From: Lathyrus oleraceus
Taxonomy: Eukaryota > Streptophyta > Magnoliopsida > Fabales > Fabaceae
Direction: 5' to 3'
Assembly: GCF_024323335.1 (NCBI RefSeq)
Contig: NC_066579.1
Coordinates: forward strand, 244,029,068 to 244,093,067
DNA: 64,000 bases
Shown: piece after piece, positions 1-10,553 of the stretch
Numbering within the stretch: position 1 is the first letter of the stretch
Layout: each line of letters begins with the position of its first letter
Notes under the pieces: model-generated
What the model saw: only the letters and a program-made list of their open reading frames with translations
Databases searched by the model: none
What the model was told of the DNA's origin: nothing
Program-made: the position numbers and the translations under genes

Positions 1-1
1 G

Positions 2-2203
2 GGAAGTTCCTCGTCAGGTTTCACTGAACTTATCTTGACAGGTGAACGGGTTGAAAGCGGCATTCGAAGTGGAAAGATACAGGCAGCTACTTCTGCAAGC
101 ACCAAAAAGTCCTATCAGGGAAAGAATGAATCAAATGCTGTGTACAGTGAGAGGAAGCATAAAAAGAAGAATCGTGACCATACTGTTGGGGCAGTTACAA
201 TTGCCGCACCGCCATCTCAGAACTTCCAACACAGACAAGACAGGTCGAGAAGACAGTTTACCAAGATCAATATGACTTTAACCCAAGCACTGCAGAGTAT
301 GTTAAAGGCCAATTTGATTACCCTCAGAGGCCCTCCTGCAAATCCCAACACTACTTCTCCTCGTTATAATCCCAACGCCAGGTGTGCCTATCACTCCGAT
401 AGCCCCGGGCATGATACGAATGATTGCTGGTTGTTGAAGAACAAGATTCAGGATATGATCGACGCTGGAGAAATTGAATTTGATCCTCCGGCGACCCCCA
501 ATGTCATCACAGCACCTATGCCTAATCATGACCAGAATGTTAATGTTGTGGACGACAATTCTCACGTTACTGACGTTGCTGATTTAGCATCTCCTCTCCT
601 GATCGTTAAGAAGAATTTATTGCAAGCTGGTTTATTTCCAGGTTGTGCTGAAGATTGCGATCTCTGTGTACTCCGACCCAATGATTGTTTGAAGTTGAAG
701 AACGACATTCAACGGCTGATGGATGATCGTACAATTCTATTTGAAAGGGTTCCTAAGGTGGACAACTCTATTGAAGAGGTATCTGTGATTGCTAGGTCCA
801 AAGCTCCAGTGAAGATTACCGCTACTAGAGTGCCTGTGAAGATTACCGCTGAGCCCAAAGTGGCTCCCCTGATTATTACCGCACCTGGCCCCGTGCCATA
901 TTCCTCCAGCAAAGCTATTCCGTGGAACTATGGAGGCGACGTTTACATCCATGGCATAAAGCAAGTTGGTAGTTCTGCTAATCCTAATGATATTGTGGGG
1001 ACTAGTAAAGTTACTCGAAGTGGAAGGATCTACTCCCCAAAAATCTCACCTCCCGCTCCCGAAATTCGAGGAAAAAGACCAGTCAATCCTCCTCAGTCAG
1101 AGACATCGGTCGAAGTTACTTCTGAAGATATTGCCAAACAGGAAATGGAAGAGATGCTGAAAATCATCCGTAAGAGCGATTTTGATGTAGTGGAACAATT
1201 GGGGCATACTCCGTCTAAAATCTCAATGTTGTCCTTGTTATTATCCTCTGAATCCCATGCCAATGCATTGATGAAATTCTTGAAGACCGCTCATGTGCCT
1301 CAAGAAACATCCGTCGATCAATTCGAACATTATGTTGCTAATTTGACTGTTGACAATGGCCTAGGCTTTTCCGATGCTGACCTGACGCCAGCAGGAAAGA
1401 ATCACAATAAAGCTCTGCATATCTCCATCGAGTGTCAGGGGATCACCCTGGCTCACGTGTTGATCGACAACGGCTCTTCCTTGAATGTGCTCCCGAAAGC
1501 TGTACTCGATAAATTTGACTACAAAGGCATTGAACTGAAACCTAGTGATGTTATGGTGCATGCTTACGATGGTGCGAAGAGTGTTGTCTATGGTGAAGTG
1601 GTTCTCCCTATCAAGATAGGACCTCAAGTCTTCAACACTACCTTTCACGTGATGGACATTCGTCCCGCCTACTCCTGCTTGTTGGGGCGCCCTTGGATCC
1701 ATGGGGCAGGTGCGGTAGCTTCGTCGCTTCATCAAAAGCTGAAGTATCCAATAGCAGGCATGGTTGTCACTGTATGTGGAGAAGAAGAGTATATTGTCAG
1801 TAGTGTGCAAGCCTTCAAATACGTCAAGATGGATGGTGAATTCTTTGAGACTCCTTCTCAGTCATTTGAAGTGGTTCCTCCACCCAGTCCTGTCCTTAAG
1901 CCAACTCCCCTTGTGCCCAAGGTTGTTCGTGCTCCCCCTGTCATGATCTCTCTGAAAGATGCTCAAGCCGCGATTGAAAATGGTGATCGTGCTGGTTGGG
2001 GTCAACTGATCAATGTACCGTACAAGTCTGATAAAGCTGGCCTGGGGTTTAACTCTGGAAAGATAGTCAAAAATCAGATTAATGCTATGGAAGATGCTGA
2101 TAGTGATTGCGACTTGGATAGCTGGATTTTCCCAACAATTGGTGACGGACTCAACAATTGGAAGACTGAAGACATTATCCCGATTTCCTTTAGTCAGGAG
2201 TAA
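2..2203 (+). CDS. gag-pro: Gag-protease polyprotein of element A (N-terminus outside window)
   Basis: The frame is open to the left edge, so the true start is outside; no ATG decides a start here. Counted from position 35, a zinc-knuckle-like motif of spacing C-x2-H-x5-H-x4-C lies at residues 117-131, followed by a second cysteine-rich patch near residue 204. A retroviral-type aspartic protease has its active-site Asp-Asn-Gly near residue 478, and a flap-to-C-terminal region with LLGRPWIHGAGAV lies downstream. Gag forms the particle and binds RNA; the protease matures the polyprotein. At least 722 codons contain no stop, in contrast to the wrecked pol downstream. The stop TAA at 2201-2203 overlaps a possible GTAATT splice donor at 2200. 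Confidence 0.85.
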   Translation, partial: GSSSSGFTELILTGERVESGIRSGKIQAATSASTKKSYQGKNESNAVYSERKHKKKNRDHTVGAVTIAAPPSQNFQHRQDRSRRQFTKINMTLTQALQSMLKANLITLRGPPANPNTTSPRYNPNARCAYHSDSPGHDTNDCWLLKNKIQDMIDAGEIEFDPPATPNVITAPMPNHDQNVNVVDDNSHVTDVADLASPLLIVKKNLLQAGLFPGCAEDCDLCVLRPNDCLKLKNDIQRLMDDRTILFERVPKVDNSIEEVSVIARSKAPVKITATRVPVKITAEPKVAPLIITAPGPVPYSSSKAIPWNYGGDVYIHGIKQVGSSANPNDIVGTSKVTRSGRIYSPKISPPAPEIRGKRPVNPPQSETSVEVTSEDIAKQEMEEMLKIIRKSDFDVVEQLGHTPSKISMLSLLLSSESHANALMKFLKTAHVPQETSVDQFEHYVANLTVDNGLGFSDADLTPAGKNHNKALHISIECQGITLAHVLIDNGSSLNVLPKAVLDKFDYKGIELKPSDVMVHAYDGAKSVVYGEVVLPIKIGPQVFNTTFHVMDIRPAYSCLLGRPWIHGAGAVASSLHQKLKYPIAGMVVTVCGEEEYIVSSVQAFKYVKMDGEFFETPSQSFEVVPPPSPVLKPTPLVPKVVRAPPVMISLKDAQAAIENGDRAGWGQLINVPYKSDKAGLGFNSGKIVKNQINAMEDADSDCDLDSWIFPTIGDGLNNWKTEDIIPISFSQE

Positions 2204-2460
2204 TTGTTATTGTTTATTCTAGAATTGCAAATTTTAATTTTCTTTTACAATCAAACTTCTTAAAGCATTGTGTCTATGCCCGAGGCACAATGGCTAATTT
2301 GTTAGGGGTTTGTCATTTTCATAAGCATATTCATATTCAATAGATCAATGGACTTTTTGCATTCAAATATTGCGCTCTTTATCTTTCCTGTCATTTTTCA
2401 AACAAGTTATGTTTCTTGCACACACTCACGTAACAATTTGCCGATCCATATCCACTCTGG
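2200..2460 (+). other. Probable gag-pro/pol intron of element A
   Basis: An AT-rich stretch without coding similarity separates the protease from the first pol-like residues (about 2460 onward), at the same place as the intron of element D. A donor-like GTAATT starts at 2200 and contains the TAA stop codon. I found no acceptor AG that joins in frame to the downstream remnant, which may reflect decay, so the right border is approximate. Confidence 0.45.
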
Positions 2461-3115
2461 ATCCTGTTGGTAATGACTCTGCTGCTGTTCATTATGACTT
2501 TGAAAATCCGATCTACCAAGCCGAGGATGGAAGCGAGGAAGATTGTGAAGTCCCTGGAGAACTTGCCCGACTACTGCAAGAAGAAAAGACTATACAGCCG
2601 CATGAGGAATCAATTGAAATTGTAAATCTGGGTACTGAAATAAACAAGAAAGAAGTCAGAGGTTTCTTGGGGCACTCGAATTACATTGCCCGATTCATTC
2701 CACACTTGACTGCTACCTGCAAACCCATCTTCAAATTACTGAGACAAAATCAAGAGATGGTATGGAATGATGAATGCCAAGAAGCTTATGACAAAATCAG
2801 GAAATATCGCCAAGAACCTCCAGTTCCGATGCCACCAGTTGAAGGAAGACCTTTAATTACGTATTTGACCGTGTTAGAAAATTCAATGAGGTGTGTTGGG
2901 GCAACATGACGAGTCTGGTCGAAAAGAGCATGCCATATACTGCCTTAGCAAAAGGTACCGACTGTGAAACAAGATACTCACAGCCCGAGAAAGCTTGCTG
3001 TGCTTTGGCCTGGGCTGCTCGCCGACTAAGACAGTATATGTTGAATCATACCACCTTATTGACTTCTAAGATGGATTCTATCAAATACCTATTTGAGAAA
3101 CCTGCTGTCTCCTGA
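2370..3115 (+). pseudogene. pol: RT/RNase H remnant of element A, with RT core deleted
   Basis: The acidic leader upstream of RT (residues like EDGSEEDCEVPGELARLLQEE) is followed directly, near 2640, by the region just after the RT palm (KKEVRGFLGHSNYIARF). About 0.85 kb present in element D is missing here, including the YVDD catalytic motif. The join falls in ACTGAA, similar to ACTGAG at the far end in D, so a short-homology deletion is likely. The degenerate first RNase H follows with a frameshift near 2890-2910 and breaks off at 3105-3115, where a second deletion begins. No enzyme activity can be expected. Confidence 0.8.
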
Positions 3116-3785
3116 AAGAGTTATCACTGACAATGGTACTAATTTGAACAACAAGATGATTACTGAACTCTGCACGCAGTTCAAAATAAAACACCATAAC
3201 TCTTCTCCGTACCGGCCAAAGATGAACGGCGTCGTGGGGACTGCTAACAATATCAAGAAGGTCATGCAAGAAATGACAGTAACATACAAAGACTGACATG
3301 AGATGTTACCCTTTACTCTTTACGGTTATTGCACTTCAGTGCGCACTACGACAGGGGCAACTCCGTTCTCTTTAGTCTATGGAATGGAAGCCATCTTACT
3401 AGTGGAAGTTCAGATTCCCTCTCTAAGAATCATGAAAGAGGCGGGCTTAGATGAAGATGAATGGATTCAGACTCGACTCGATCAGATAAATCTGATTGAT
3501 GAGAAGAGACTTGCGGCTGTTTGTCATGGGCAGATATATCAGAAATGCATGACCCAGGCATTCAACAAAAAGGTCAAGAGACAAGTGTATCAAATTGGCG
3601 ACTTGGTAATCAAACGCATCATCCTACCACAAACTGACCCCAGAGGCAAATGGACTCCCACATACGAAGGGACATTTGTAGTTAAGAAGGTATTCTCAGG
3701 TGGAGCCATGATACTCGCTACAATGGATGGTGAAGACTTCCCACATCCCGTGAACGCGGACATAGTTAAAAAATACTACGCATGA
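3098..3785 (+). pseudogene. pol: Integrase C-terminal half of element A, inactive
   Basis: Sequence jumps from RNase H (FEKPA) directly to the second half of the integrase core (ITDNGTNLNNKM). About 1.3 kb has been lost relative to D: the rest of RNase H, the additional archaeal-type RNase H, the zinc-binding domain and the first catalytic Asp. The position of the third catalytic residue, Glu in D (VEAANKN), is Gly here (VGTANN), and Trp-to-stop TGA occurs at 3294-3296. The tail (GKWTPTYEGTFVVKKVFSGGAM) and natural stop at 3783-3785 are preserved. It was integrase once but is dead. Confidence 0.85.
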
Positions 3786-3795
3786 AAGAGACCCG

Positions 3796-3976
3796 CTAGA
3801 TCGACGTATCTAGGCAAAAGTAAGGGCATCCCGGCGAACCAAAAGGGTTCGGGCAAAAATTAGGGATATATATAAAAAAATGTACACCCGGCAAGTCGAA
3901 AACCTGAAAAGGCGGCTTGGGCAAAAAAGGGTATCCTGGTGGACTGAAAACCTGAAAAGGCGGTCCAGGCAAAAAT
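3796..3976 (+). promoter_or_regulatory. Post-integrase hairpin modules ending in GGCAAAA (element A)
   Basis: Four hairpins start 11 bases after the pol stop, each followed by GGCAAAA: CTAGAT/ATCTAG (3796-3813), CGAACC/GGTTCG (3835-3851), CAAG/CTTG around CCT-GAAA-AGG (3892-3919), and TGGAC/GTCCA around CCT-GAAA-AGG (3940-3967). Elements B and D carry the same architecture at the same place with CCC-GAAA-GGG and different outer stems. Function is unknown; a structured 3' UTR RNA is the simplest reading. Confidence 0.6.
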
Positions 3977-5029
3977 TAGGGATTAAAGCGTATGACTATG
4001 TCCCGTTCTCAGTCAACTTTCATCCAAGTTCGAGGGACTGACCAAGCCAATCACTTCTATCCGACAGCAAGGGATGAGATGCTCGAAGACATAATGACAG
4101 TAGTAGGCTTAAAATCAATAGGACTTCTTCCACATAACTTTCTCTTTGTTTTCGACAATTTCCTCTTACTAGGATTTCTGTCTCCTTGTACACAAATTGC
4201 CTGTTTATAGGCCTCCTTTCAAAATCAATACAACCCTCTTTCAAAAAAAAGATGCTTTTGTTTTTACTTTTCTGTTTTGGTTGCGTAAATGTCCATTGAT
4301 TTAATTTGAATTAATATGTGCATTTGAATATGATAAATGTTTACCAAAATATATGCGTAGAATAGCAATAGCAATTACTACCCGACTTCAGGATCGAGGA
4401 GAAGGTCTAACCATGCTTCCAATGAATCCGCTACCAATTCTATTCCCCCAGCAAGTCTGTTATTCCTCAGAAGAAATTAGCAGTATTCCCCGGCACAGCC
4501 AGTTACTCCCCAACAGAGGTCGGCATCATCAGACAGATTGATCATCTCATCCATCCTCAGCCAAGATCTGTGGAATATTTCTACCATCAGACAGAATCAA
4601 GAACCCCCTGCCGAGAAAGGGTCATCGTTACAAATATCTCCAATCAGTAGATGGGGATTTATTTTCCCCAGTAGAGTCCCCAAGCAGAACTTCTCATACG
4701 CATAACTCATTCATTACATCATTTCACAACATACGCATGCATAAAACATTCACATTTATTTTAGCATAACACGAAACATCTCATACATCATGACATAGCA
4801 TGAAGCTAACTTTTCTTTGCAGGTTAATTATCCTCCTGATATAGTCAAAGTAGAAGGTTCATTCAGACAGACACCTTTATCAATCACATTCAAGATTCAG
4901 ATACATATTTCAAATACAGTTCATGGGAACATTCATTCTGACAACACTTCGATATCCTCCTAACGATGGCATCTCTAAGCCCATCCCAGACATTTATTGC
5001 AAGTACAACATATACAGGTTATCAGATAC
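3977..5029 (+). other. Element A spacer, no coding content
   Basis: I see no conserved protein here. The stretch is AT-rich near 4200-4340, then holds phrases such as CCCCAGCAAG and CCCCAGTAGAG that also occur in the spacers of B and D. It is part of the long 3' untranslated region between integrase and LTR typical of Tat elements. Confidence 0.5.
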
Positions 5030-5720
5030 AGCCTAACGTACGGTTCATTCTGATTCAGCCCAACATATGACTTCTTCAGCAACTCCAATGCGGTCTAACG
5101 TACGACCCATTTGGACCTTCAAATCCTCAGATGCTGCCTAGCGTACGGTACATTCAGGGGTGTAGTCTAGCGTACGACTACTTTCTTTTTCAGATGCAGC
5201 CTAACGGACGGCTCATTCTACAACTCGGATACGATCTAACGTACGATCCATTCTGAACTTCAACAACCCCAACGCGGTCTAACGTACGACCCGTTTGGAT
5301 CTTACAACCCTCAGATGCTACCTAAGGTACGGTACATTTCTGAAGTGTAGTCTGGCGTACGACTACCGCTTTCATCATCAGATGCGGCCTAACAGACGAC
5401 TCATTCTGCGACGGTCTAACGTACGACCCGTTCGGATGTCCATCCCCTCAAATGCTACCTAACATACGGTACATTTCTGAAGTGTAGTCTAACGTACGAC
5501 TACCCCTTTCGTCATCAGATTCAGCCTAACGTACGGCTCATTCTGCAACTCAGATACGATCTAGCGTATGATCCATTCTGATCCTTTATCCCCAACAGCA
5601 TATGACACACTCCGACTCCCCAGCGAAGTCGGCAGCCTAATGGATGACTCATTATTCGGTCTAATGTACGACCCAGTGTGGCACCCATGTCTTCAAATTG
5701 GCCTAATGTACGGCTCGATC
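5029..5720 (+). repeat. Array of about 19 hairpins with constant TAACGTAC loop and changing stems
   Basis: Repeated short units have the form stem-TAACGTAC-stem. Stem classes seen: GGTC/GACC (5092, 5276, 5413, 5658), GTAGTC/GACTAC (5162, 5347, 5484), AGCC/GGCT (5209, 5523), GATC/GATC (5233, 5559), TACC/GGTA (5319, 5457), plus G-T-wobble forms such as AGCC/GGTT (5030). Loop variants include TAGCGTAC, TAACATAC and TAAGGTAC. The stem types recur in a fixed order, giving a higher-order unit of roughly 140-190 bases. No reading frame runs through it. Confidence 0.75.
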
Positions 5721-5894
5721 TGAAGCTTTCGTCATCAAACCTCCCGGATGGCATCTTTAAGCCCATCTCCATCAAGACCAACTGTCGATTCTCAAGTGCA
5801 AATTTTTGGGGCATTCTAGTGTTCAATAATCTTCCACCTCCAGACCACGAATGGCATACACGCCATCCTAACTCTCTCGGTTCAAGAATATTGA

Positions 5895-5905
5895 ACAGGG
5901 GCAGC
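5895..5905 (+). promoter_or_regulatory. Polypurine-tract-like site of element A
   Basis: AACAGGGGCAGC lies directly before the LTR's first TG, the position where the plus-strand primer of an LTR element is expected. It is short and interrupted by C, as in the Ogre copies here. Confidence 0.6.
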
Positions 5906-5940
5906 TGTCATACCCCAAATATTACCCATCATTTTTCCTA

Positions 5941-5971
<31 letters not shown>

Positions 5972-5998
5972 TAATTAATTAATTAATTAATTAATTAA
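5941..5998 (+). repeat. Poly-A run followed by (TTAA)n
   Basis: About 25 A residues are followed by about nine TTAA units, 35 bases inside the LTR start. G lacks the run at this place, so it is a simple-sequence expansion private to this copy, not a retroposon tail. Confidence 0.9.
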
Positions 5999-6088
5999 AT
6001 AATTAAAATAAATATATAAATAAAATATAACAAATTATTTTGGACTTGGGTCTCCCTCATTTCAAGCCCATTACCCACGAAATTAGTC

Positions 6089-6096
6089 TATAAATA
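6089..6096 (+). promoter_or_regulatory. TATA box of element A LTR
   Basis: TATAAATA lies about 180 bases into the LTR in an otherwise AT-poor stretch; G has the same octamer at the corresponding place (10546-10553). Transcription of the element would start roughly 30 bases downstream. Confidence 0.65.
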
Positions 6097-7806
6097 CTGA
6101 AGTTTCAGTAGAGGACACTGGGAGTTACACTTGGAGTTTACACTGGGAGATTCACTGGAGAAAGAAGGAAGAGAAGCAAAACACTCTGAGGTTTCCTTGG
6201 AACAAAACCTTGAGGAAAAAGAAAGAGAGAGAACAGAGAAGGACGGATAGAAACTTTGGCATAGGAACCCTGCCTACCCGGAGAATTCAGAGTAAAGAAA
6301 CCCTGAAGGCAGCCCATCTGCACCGAAGCCATCGCCGTCCAATTCCCGCTGCCTAACTTATTCCGATACTACAAGTGGTCAATCCCTTCAACCTTGAATT
6401 GGCAAACAGGTTTGCGTATCTCTATTGTTTATACTTTCAATTGGCCATATCTACATATATAATGCATCATGATTAAATGTTGATATATAATTTGCTTTCG
6501 TATGGGAATTTAAATATGCCTGAATACCCTGAATGTTTGATCATGTTATTCCTGTGATAAAATGCCATAAAATTCAAAGTTCCTAACGTGGGGCTGTTTT
6601 CAAATTCAAAATCCGTGGCCTATTCTGTTTTTTTTTTATGTTTTATCATAGCCATGCATTATTCATCCTATCCTATTTATTGTTGTGATATTTCTCCGGT
6701 GTAATCTTCGATTGCACCCTGATTTGGTGTTCTGACATGTTTCTTTTTTTGAGTTTCGTAAAGGTTCACATATCCCAGGAAAAGGTTATTGGCTAGGTAT
6801 TCCACTTTATTTGTGGGATACCCTTGTGGAGTTTCACCCTAAATTAATTTTTAATGTATTAATTTCTAATGTATTAATTTTTTTAAAATATTATTTTTAA
6901 TAATTTTAATGTGGAGTTTCATCCTAATTATATAATTAATTGCAAAACTTTGCCTTTGAATAAGTGATCTTGGACCTCTCTTTGTTGCCTTACGATTACG
7001 ATATTACGGTCATGTCCCGCGAACGTGGGGATACCCTTAGCAAAGACCCTTCGGTTAAATCATCATAAAATAAATTATAGTCCCTCGGATGTTGCCTTCG
7101 AATATACAACTTTGTCCCTCGATGACCCTCCGATGTTGCCTACGGTTAAATGATGATAGTCCCTTTGAATGCTAAGGTATCCTCATAACTGTTGCCTTCA
7201 ATGACCAATCGATGACCCTACGATGACCCTTTTACATCCAAAGGATAAAACTACTTATTTCTCAATAATAAGGACAGTTTTACCCTCATAAGGATAGGAA
7301 ATACTCATAAAGACCTTGGGTCGGTATAACTCTTAATTGCTGGCTCACAACCTAAAACATTTTTTCACACCTCACACCTTTCAAAATACCTTCAGAAAAT
7401 CACCACTTGGTATACATTCATACTAGAATCATTACCGAGTTATATTTTTCTAAATAATTTTCAAAACTAAACGAGATAATCACTTTGTATACATTCATAC
7501 AAGAATCATTACAAAGTTAAATTCTCTTTTCAAAACAATTTTTCTAAACAATTCACAAACACTTTTTTTTTCAGACAAAAATAATATAAGTGATCGAGCA
7601 ATTAAGAGCCCATGGATAACCATGGATACAAAGGGTGCTAACACCTTCCCTTTGTATAATGTACCTCCCGAACCCAAAATCTAAATTAAGGTTTTTCCTG
7701 TTCTTTTCCACCTTTCCTTATTGGATAAAAGAAAAGTCGGTGGCGACTCTTGCTAACCGCGACATTGCGATTAAAACCACAAAAAAGTCCAGTTCACTGT
7801 ATGACA

Positions 7807-8046
7807 CATGCCAAAAGGAGAAGTGATGACATTGTTGGCATATTTGATTAATACGATGATATTCATTCAATAATCACATGTTAAGTGTTTGTTTTTCCAA
7901 ATTATTTTTCCCTTTTTGCTTTTTGCATGAAATTGGTGATCACCATAAAACCCTAAAAAAGAGAATAAAATCAATCTTTTCATCTGCATAATGATTTGCC
8001 TTGTTTGAATTCTGAAATCTCTTTTATACTCAAAATTATTATGCAG
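7807..8046 (+). other. Element B: remaining 3' part of gag-pro/pol intron with acceptor
   Basis: From CATGCCAAAAGGAGAAG onward this matches the intron of element D (47378-47611). The acceptor TTATGCAG ends at 8046 and the next codons continue the pol leader. The donor and gag-pro of B are left of element A and outside the window. Confidence 0.75.
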
Positions 8047-10256
8047 GTTGATCAAACCCATTGAACATAATGATCCAACACCATCTCCCAACTTTGAGTT
8101 CCCTGTATTTGAGGCAGAAGAAGATGATGTTGAAGAGGTTCCTGATAAGATTACTCGTCTGCTTGAGCACGAGGAGAAGATCATTCAACCGCATCTTGAG
8201 AATCTGGAAACAGTCAATTTGGGGGTCTGAAGACTGCATTCGTGAAGTGAAGATTGGGGCACTCCTTGAAGCGTTTTTTAAGAAGGGGTTGATTGAGTTG
8301 CTACAAGAATGTGTCGACGTCTTTGCCTGGTCGTATGAAGACATGCATGGTCTAGATACTGATATTGTGCAACATTTCTTGCCATTGAAGCCTGAGTGTG
8401 TACCTGTGAAGCAGAAGCTCAGAAGAACTCATCCTGATATGGTAGTGAAGATTAAAAAAGAAGTTCAGAAGCAACTTGATGCGGGGTTTCTGGTGACTTC
8501 TACATATCCTCAATGGGTGGCCAATATTGTGCCCGTGCCGAAGAAAGATGGAAAAGTACGAATGTGTATGGACTATCGAGACTTGAGTAAAGCTAGTCCA
8601 AAAGATGATTTCCCTCTACCAAACATTGATATGTTGGTAGACAATACAGCTAAATTTAATGCCTTCTCATTCATGGACGGATTTTCCGGTTATAACCAGA
8701 TTAAAATGGCACCCGAGGATATGGAGAAGACAACATTCATCACACCTTGGGGAACATTCTGTTATCGAGTGATGCCCTTCGATTTGAAGAACGTCGAAGC
8801 CACGTATCAACGAGCTATGACTACTCTGTTTCATGATATGATGCACAAGGAGATTGAGGTGTATGTCGATGATATGATTGCAAAGTTGAAAACGGAAGTT
8901 GAACATGTAGAGCACTTGTTGAAGTTTTTCCAGCGCTTGAGGAAGTACAAACTCCGTCTGAATCCAAACAAGTGTACATTTGGAGTCCGTTCCGGCAAGT
9001 TATTGGGCTTTATTGTCAGCGAAAGAGGTATTGAGGTTGATCCTGCCAAGGTCAAAGCATTACAAGATATGCATGCACCCAAAACTGAGAAGTAAGTTCG
9101 AGGTTTTCTTGGTCGCTTGAATTACATTTCCAGATTTATATCCCACATGACTGCCACATGTGCGCCTATATTCAAACTCCTCCAGAAAGATTAGCGTCAT
9201 GATTGGACCGAGGATTGCCAGAACGCCTTTGATAGTATCAAAGGGTATTTGTCTGAGCCTCTAATTTTGTCTCCGCCTGTTGAAGGGAGACCGTTGATTA
9301 TGTACTTGACTGTGCTTGACGACTCCATGGGTTATGTATTGGGTGAGCAAGATGAATCAGGGAAGAAAGAATATGTGATATACTACTTGAGTAAGAAGTT
9401 CACTGATGGTGAGTCTCGGTACTCAATGCTTGAAAAGACATGATATGCTTTGGCTTGGCCCGTTAAGCGCTTACGCCAGTATATGTTGGATCATATGACT
9501 TGGTTGATATCCAAAATGGATCCAATTAAGTATATCTTTGAGAAGCCTTCTTTAACTGGGAGGATTGCCCGTTGGCAGATGCTGTTGTCTGAGTATGACA
9601 TTGAGTATCGAGCTCATAAAGCTATTAAAGGTAGTATCTTGGCTGACCTCTTGGCACATCAACCATTTGAAGATTATTAGTCCGTTCAGTACGACTTCCC
9701 TGATGAGGAGATGTTGTATTTGAAGATGAAAGATTACGATGAGCCTACGCTCGATGAAAGGCCAGAGCCTAGTTCTCGATGGGGTATGGTGTTTGATGGC
9801 GCTGTTAATCAGTATGGAAATGGTATTGGGGCAGTGATCATTACTCCTCAGGGCATACATTTTCCTTTTACAGCAAGGCTAACTTTCAAATGCACGAATA
9901 ATATGGCGGAGTATGAGGCCTGTATTATGGGTTTGGAAGAGTGTATTGATCTTAGGATCAAATAGCTTGATGTTTATGGTGATTCGGCCCTTGTTGTTAA
10001 TCAAATTAAGGGTGAATGGGAGATGAATTAGCCTGTTCTCATCCCATATAGAGATTATGCGAGGAGGATTTCAAATTTCTTTACTAAGGTTGACTTCCAT
10101 CGTATTCCTCGAGATGAGAATCGGATGGCAGATGCTCTTGCTACACATGCTTCAATGATTGTTGTCAAATATTGGAATGAAGTCCCCAACATTACTGTGA
10201 TGCGCTTGGATAAACCAGCTTATGTGTTTGTAGTTGAAGAAGCGAAAGATGATAAG
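8047..10256 (+). pseudogene. pol: Ogre pol, part 1: RT and RNase H domains (element B)
   Basis: The acidic leader is followed by a full RT with the YVDD active site at 8862-8873, a degenerate first RNase H, and the additional archaeal-type RNase H known in Tat elements (VFDGAVNQYGNGIG). A run of five G at 8221-8225 (four in D) shifts the frame once. After that a single frame holds six stops: 9093, 9192, 9441, 9678, 9963 and 10029. RT motif PFGLKNA is changed to PFDLKNV. The gene is cut by solo LTR G just before the integrase. It once encoded the enzymes that copy the RNA and remove the template; it is now inactive. Confidence 0.9.
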
Positions 10257-10406
10257 TGTCATACCCCAAAATTTGCCCATTAATATTTTAAGACATTTTT
10301 CAGGGCATTCCAACTCATTTTTATGACACTGATCTTAAAGGAACAAAGACCCAGCTCACGAATGGCCCAATCCAGAAAATGGCCCAAACTGGCCTGTTCG
10401 CTACAC

Positions 10407-10484
10407 GTTCGCTACACGCTCGCCTAGCGAACGTTCGCTACACGCTCGCCTAGCGAACGTTCGCTACACGCTCGCCTAGCGAAG
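10407..10484 (+). repeat. Three 26-bp tandem repeats with palindromic junctions
   Basis: The unit GTTCGCTACACGCTCGCC... repeats three times without a gap. At each junction it creates the 16-base perfect palindrome TAGCGAACGTTCGCTA (10425-10440, 10451-10466). A second cluster of GCTAGCG/CGCTAGC-like words lies at about 10985-11060 in the same LTR. It sits upstream of the TATA box, so an upstream promoter element is possible. Confidence 0.85.
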
Positions 10485-10545
10485 CTGACAGACAACAAAA
10501 AATTTCGGGCTTCATTCTGAGCCCATTAGGTCATCAAAGGAGTAT

Positions 10546-10553
10546 TATAAATA
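10546..10553 (+). promoter_or_regulatory. TATA box of LTR G
   Basis: TATAAATA, identical to that of element A and at a matching position relative to the LTR body. Confidence 0.6.

Larger units (their letters stand above)
1..7806 (+). mobile_element. Element A: 3' part of a Tat-lineage Ty3/gypsy retrotransposon
   Basis: From the left edge the order is gag, protease, remnants of RT/RNase H, the C-terminal half of integrase, a non-coding spacer, a purine-rich tract and a 3' LTR. The gag knuckle and the integrase tail match those of the Ogre elements B and D, so A belongs to the Tat lineage, but its LTR family (TGTCATACCCC at the start, TGACA at the end) is different and shorter. The 5' LTR lies outside the window. 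Immediately after the LTR the sequence becomes the intron of Ogre element B, so A was inserted there. The right target duplication would be CATGC at 7807-7811; the left copy cannot be seen. Confidence 0.85.
5906..7806 (+). mobile_element. 3' LTR of element A (1,901 bp)
   Basis: It starts TGTCATACCCC and ends TGTATGACA, giving TG...CA ends. The solo LTR G shares both ends and much of the body, which confirms the borders. It contains a TATA box, a long A run followed by TTAA repeats, and near the end GGATAAA with a primer-site-like GGTGGCGACTCT at 7739-7750. Downstream the sequence is element B intron. Confidence 0.88.

Noticed and set aside
1361..1810. 149-codon minus-strand frame under the gag-pro of A
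   Set aside because: Antisense shadow of a strongly coding frame.
5029..5720. CRISPR-like array
   Set aside because: Units are short, spacing is irregular, the repeated part is the hairpin loop, and the context is a plant retrotransposon spacer.
5941..5998. Poly-A run as the tail of a LINE, SINE or processed gene
   Set aside because: It lies 35 bases inside an LTR whose borders are confirmed by a second copy, and it runs into TTAA repeats. It is simple-sequence expansion.
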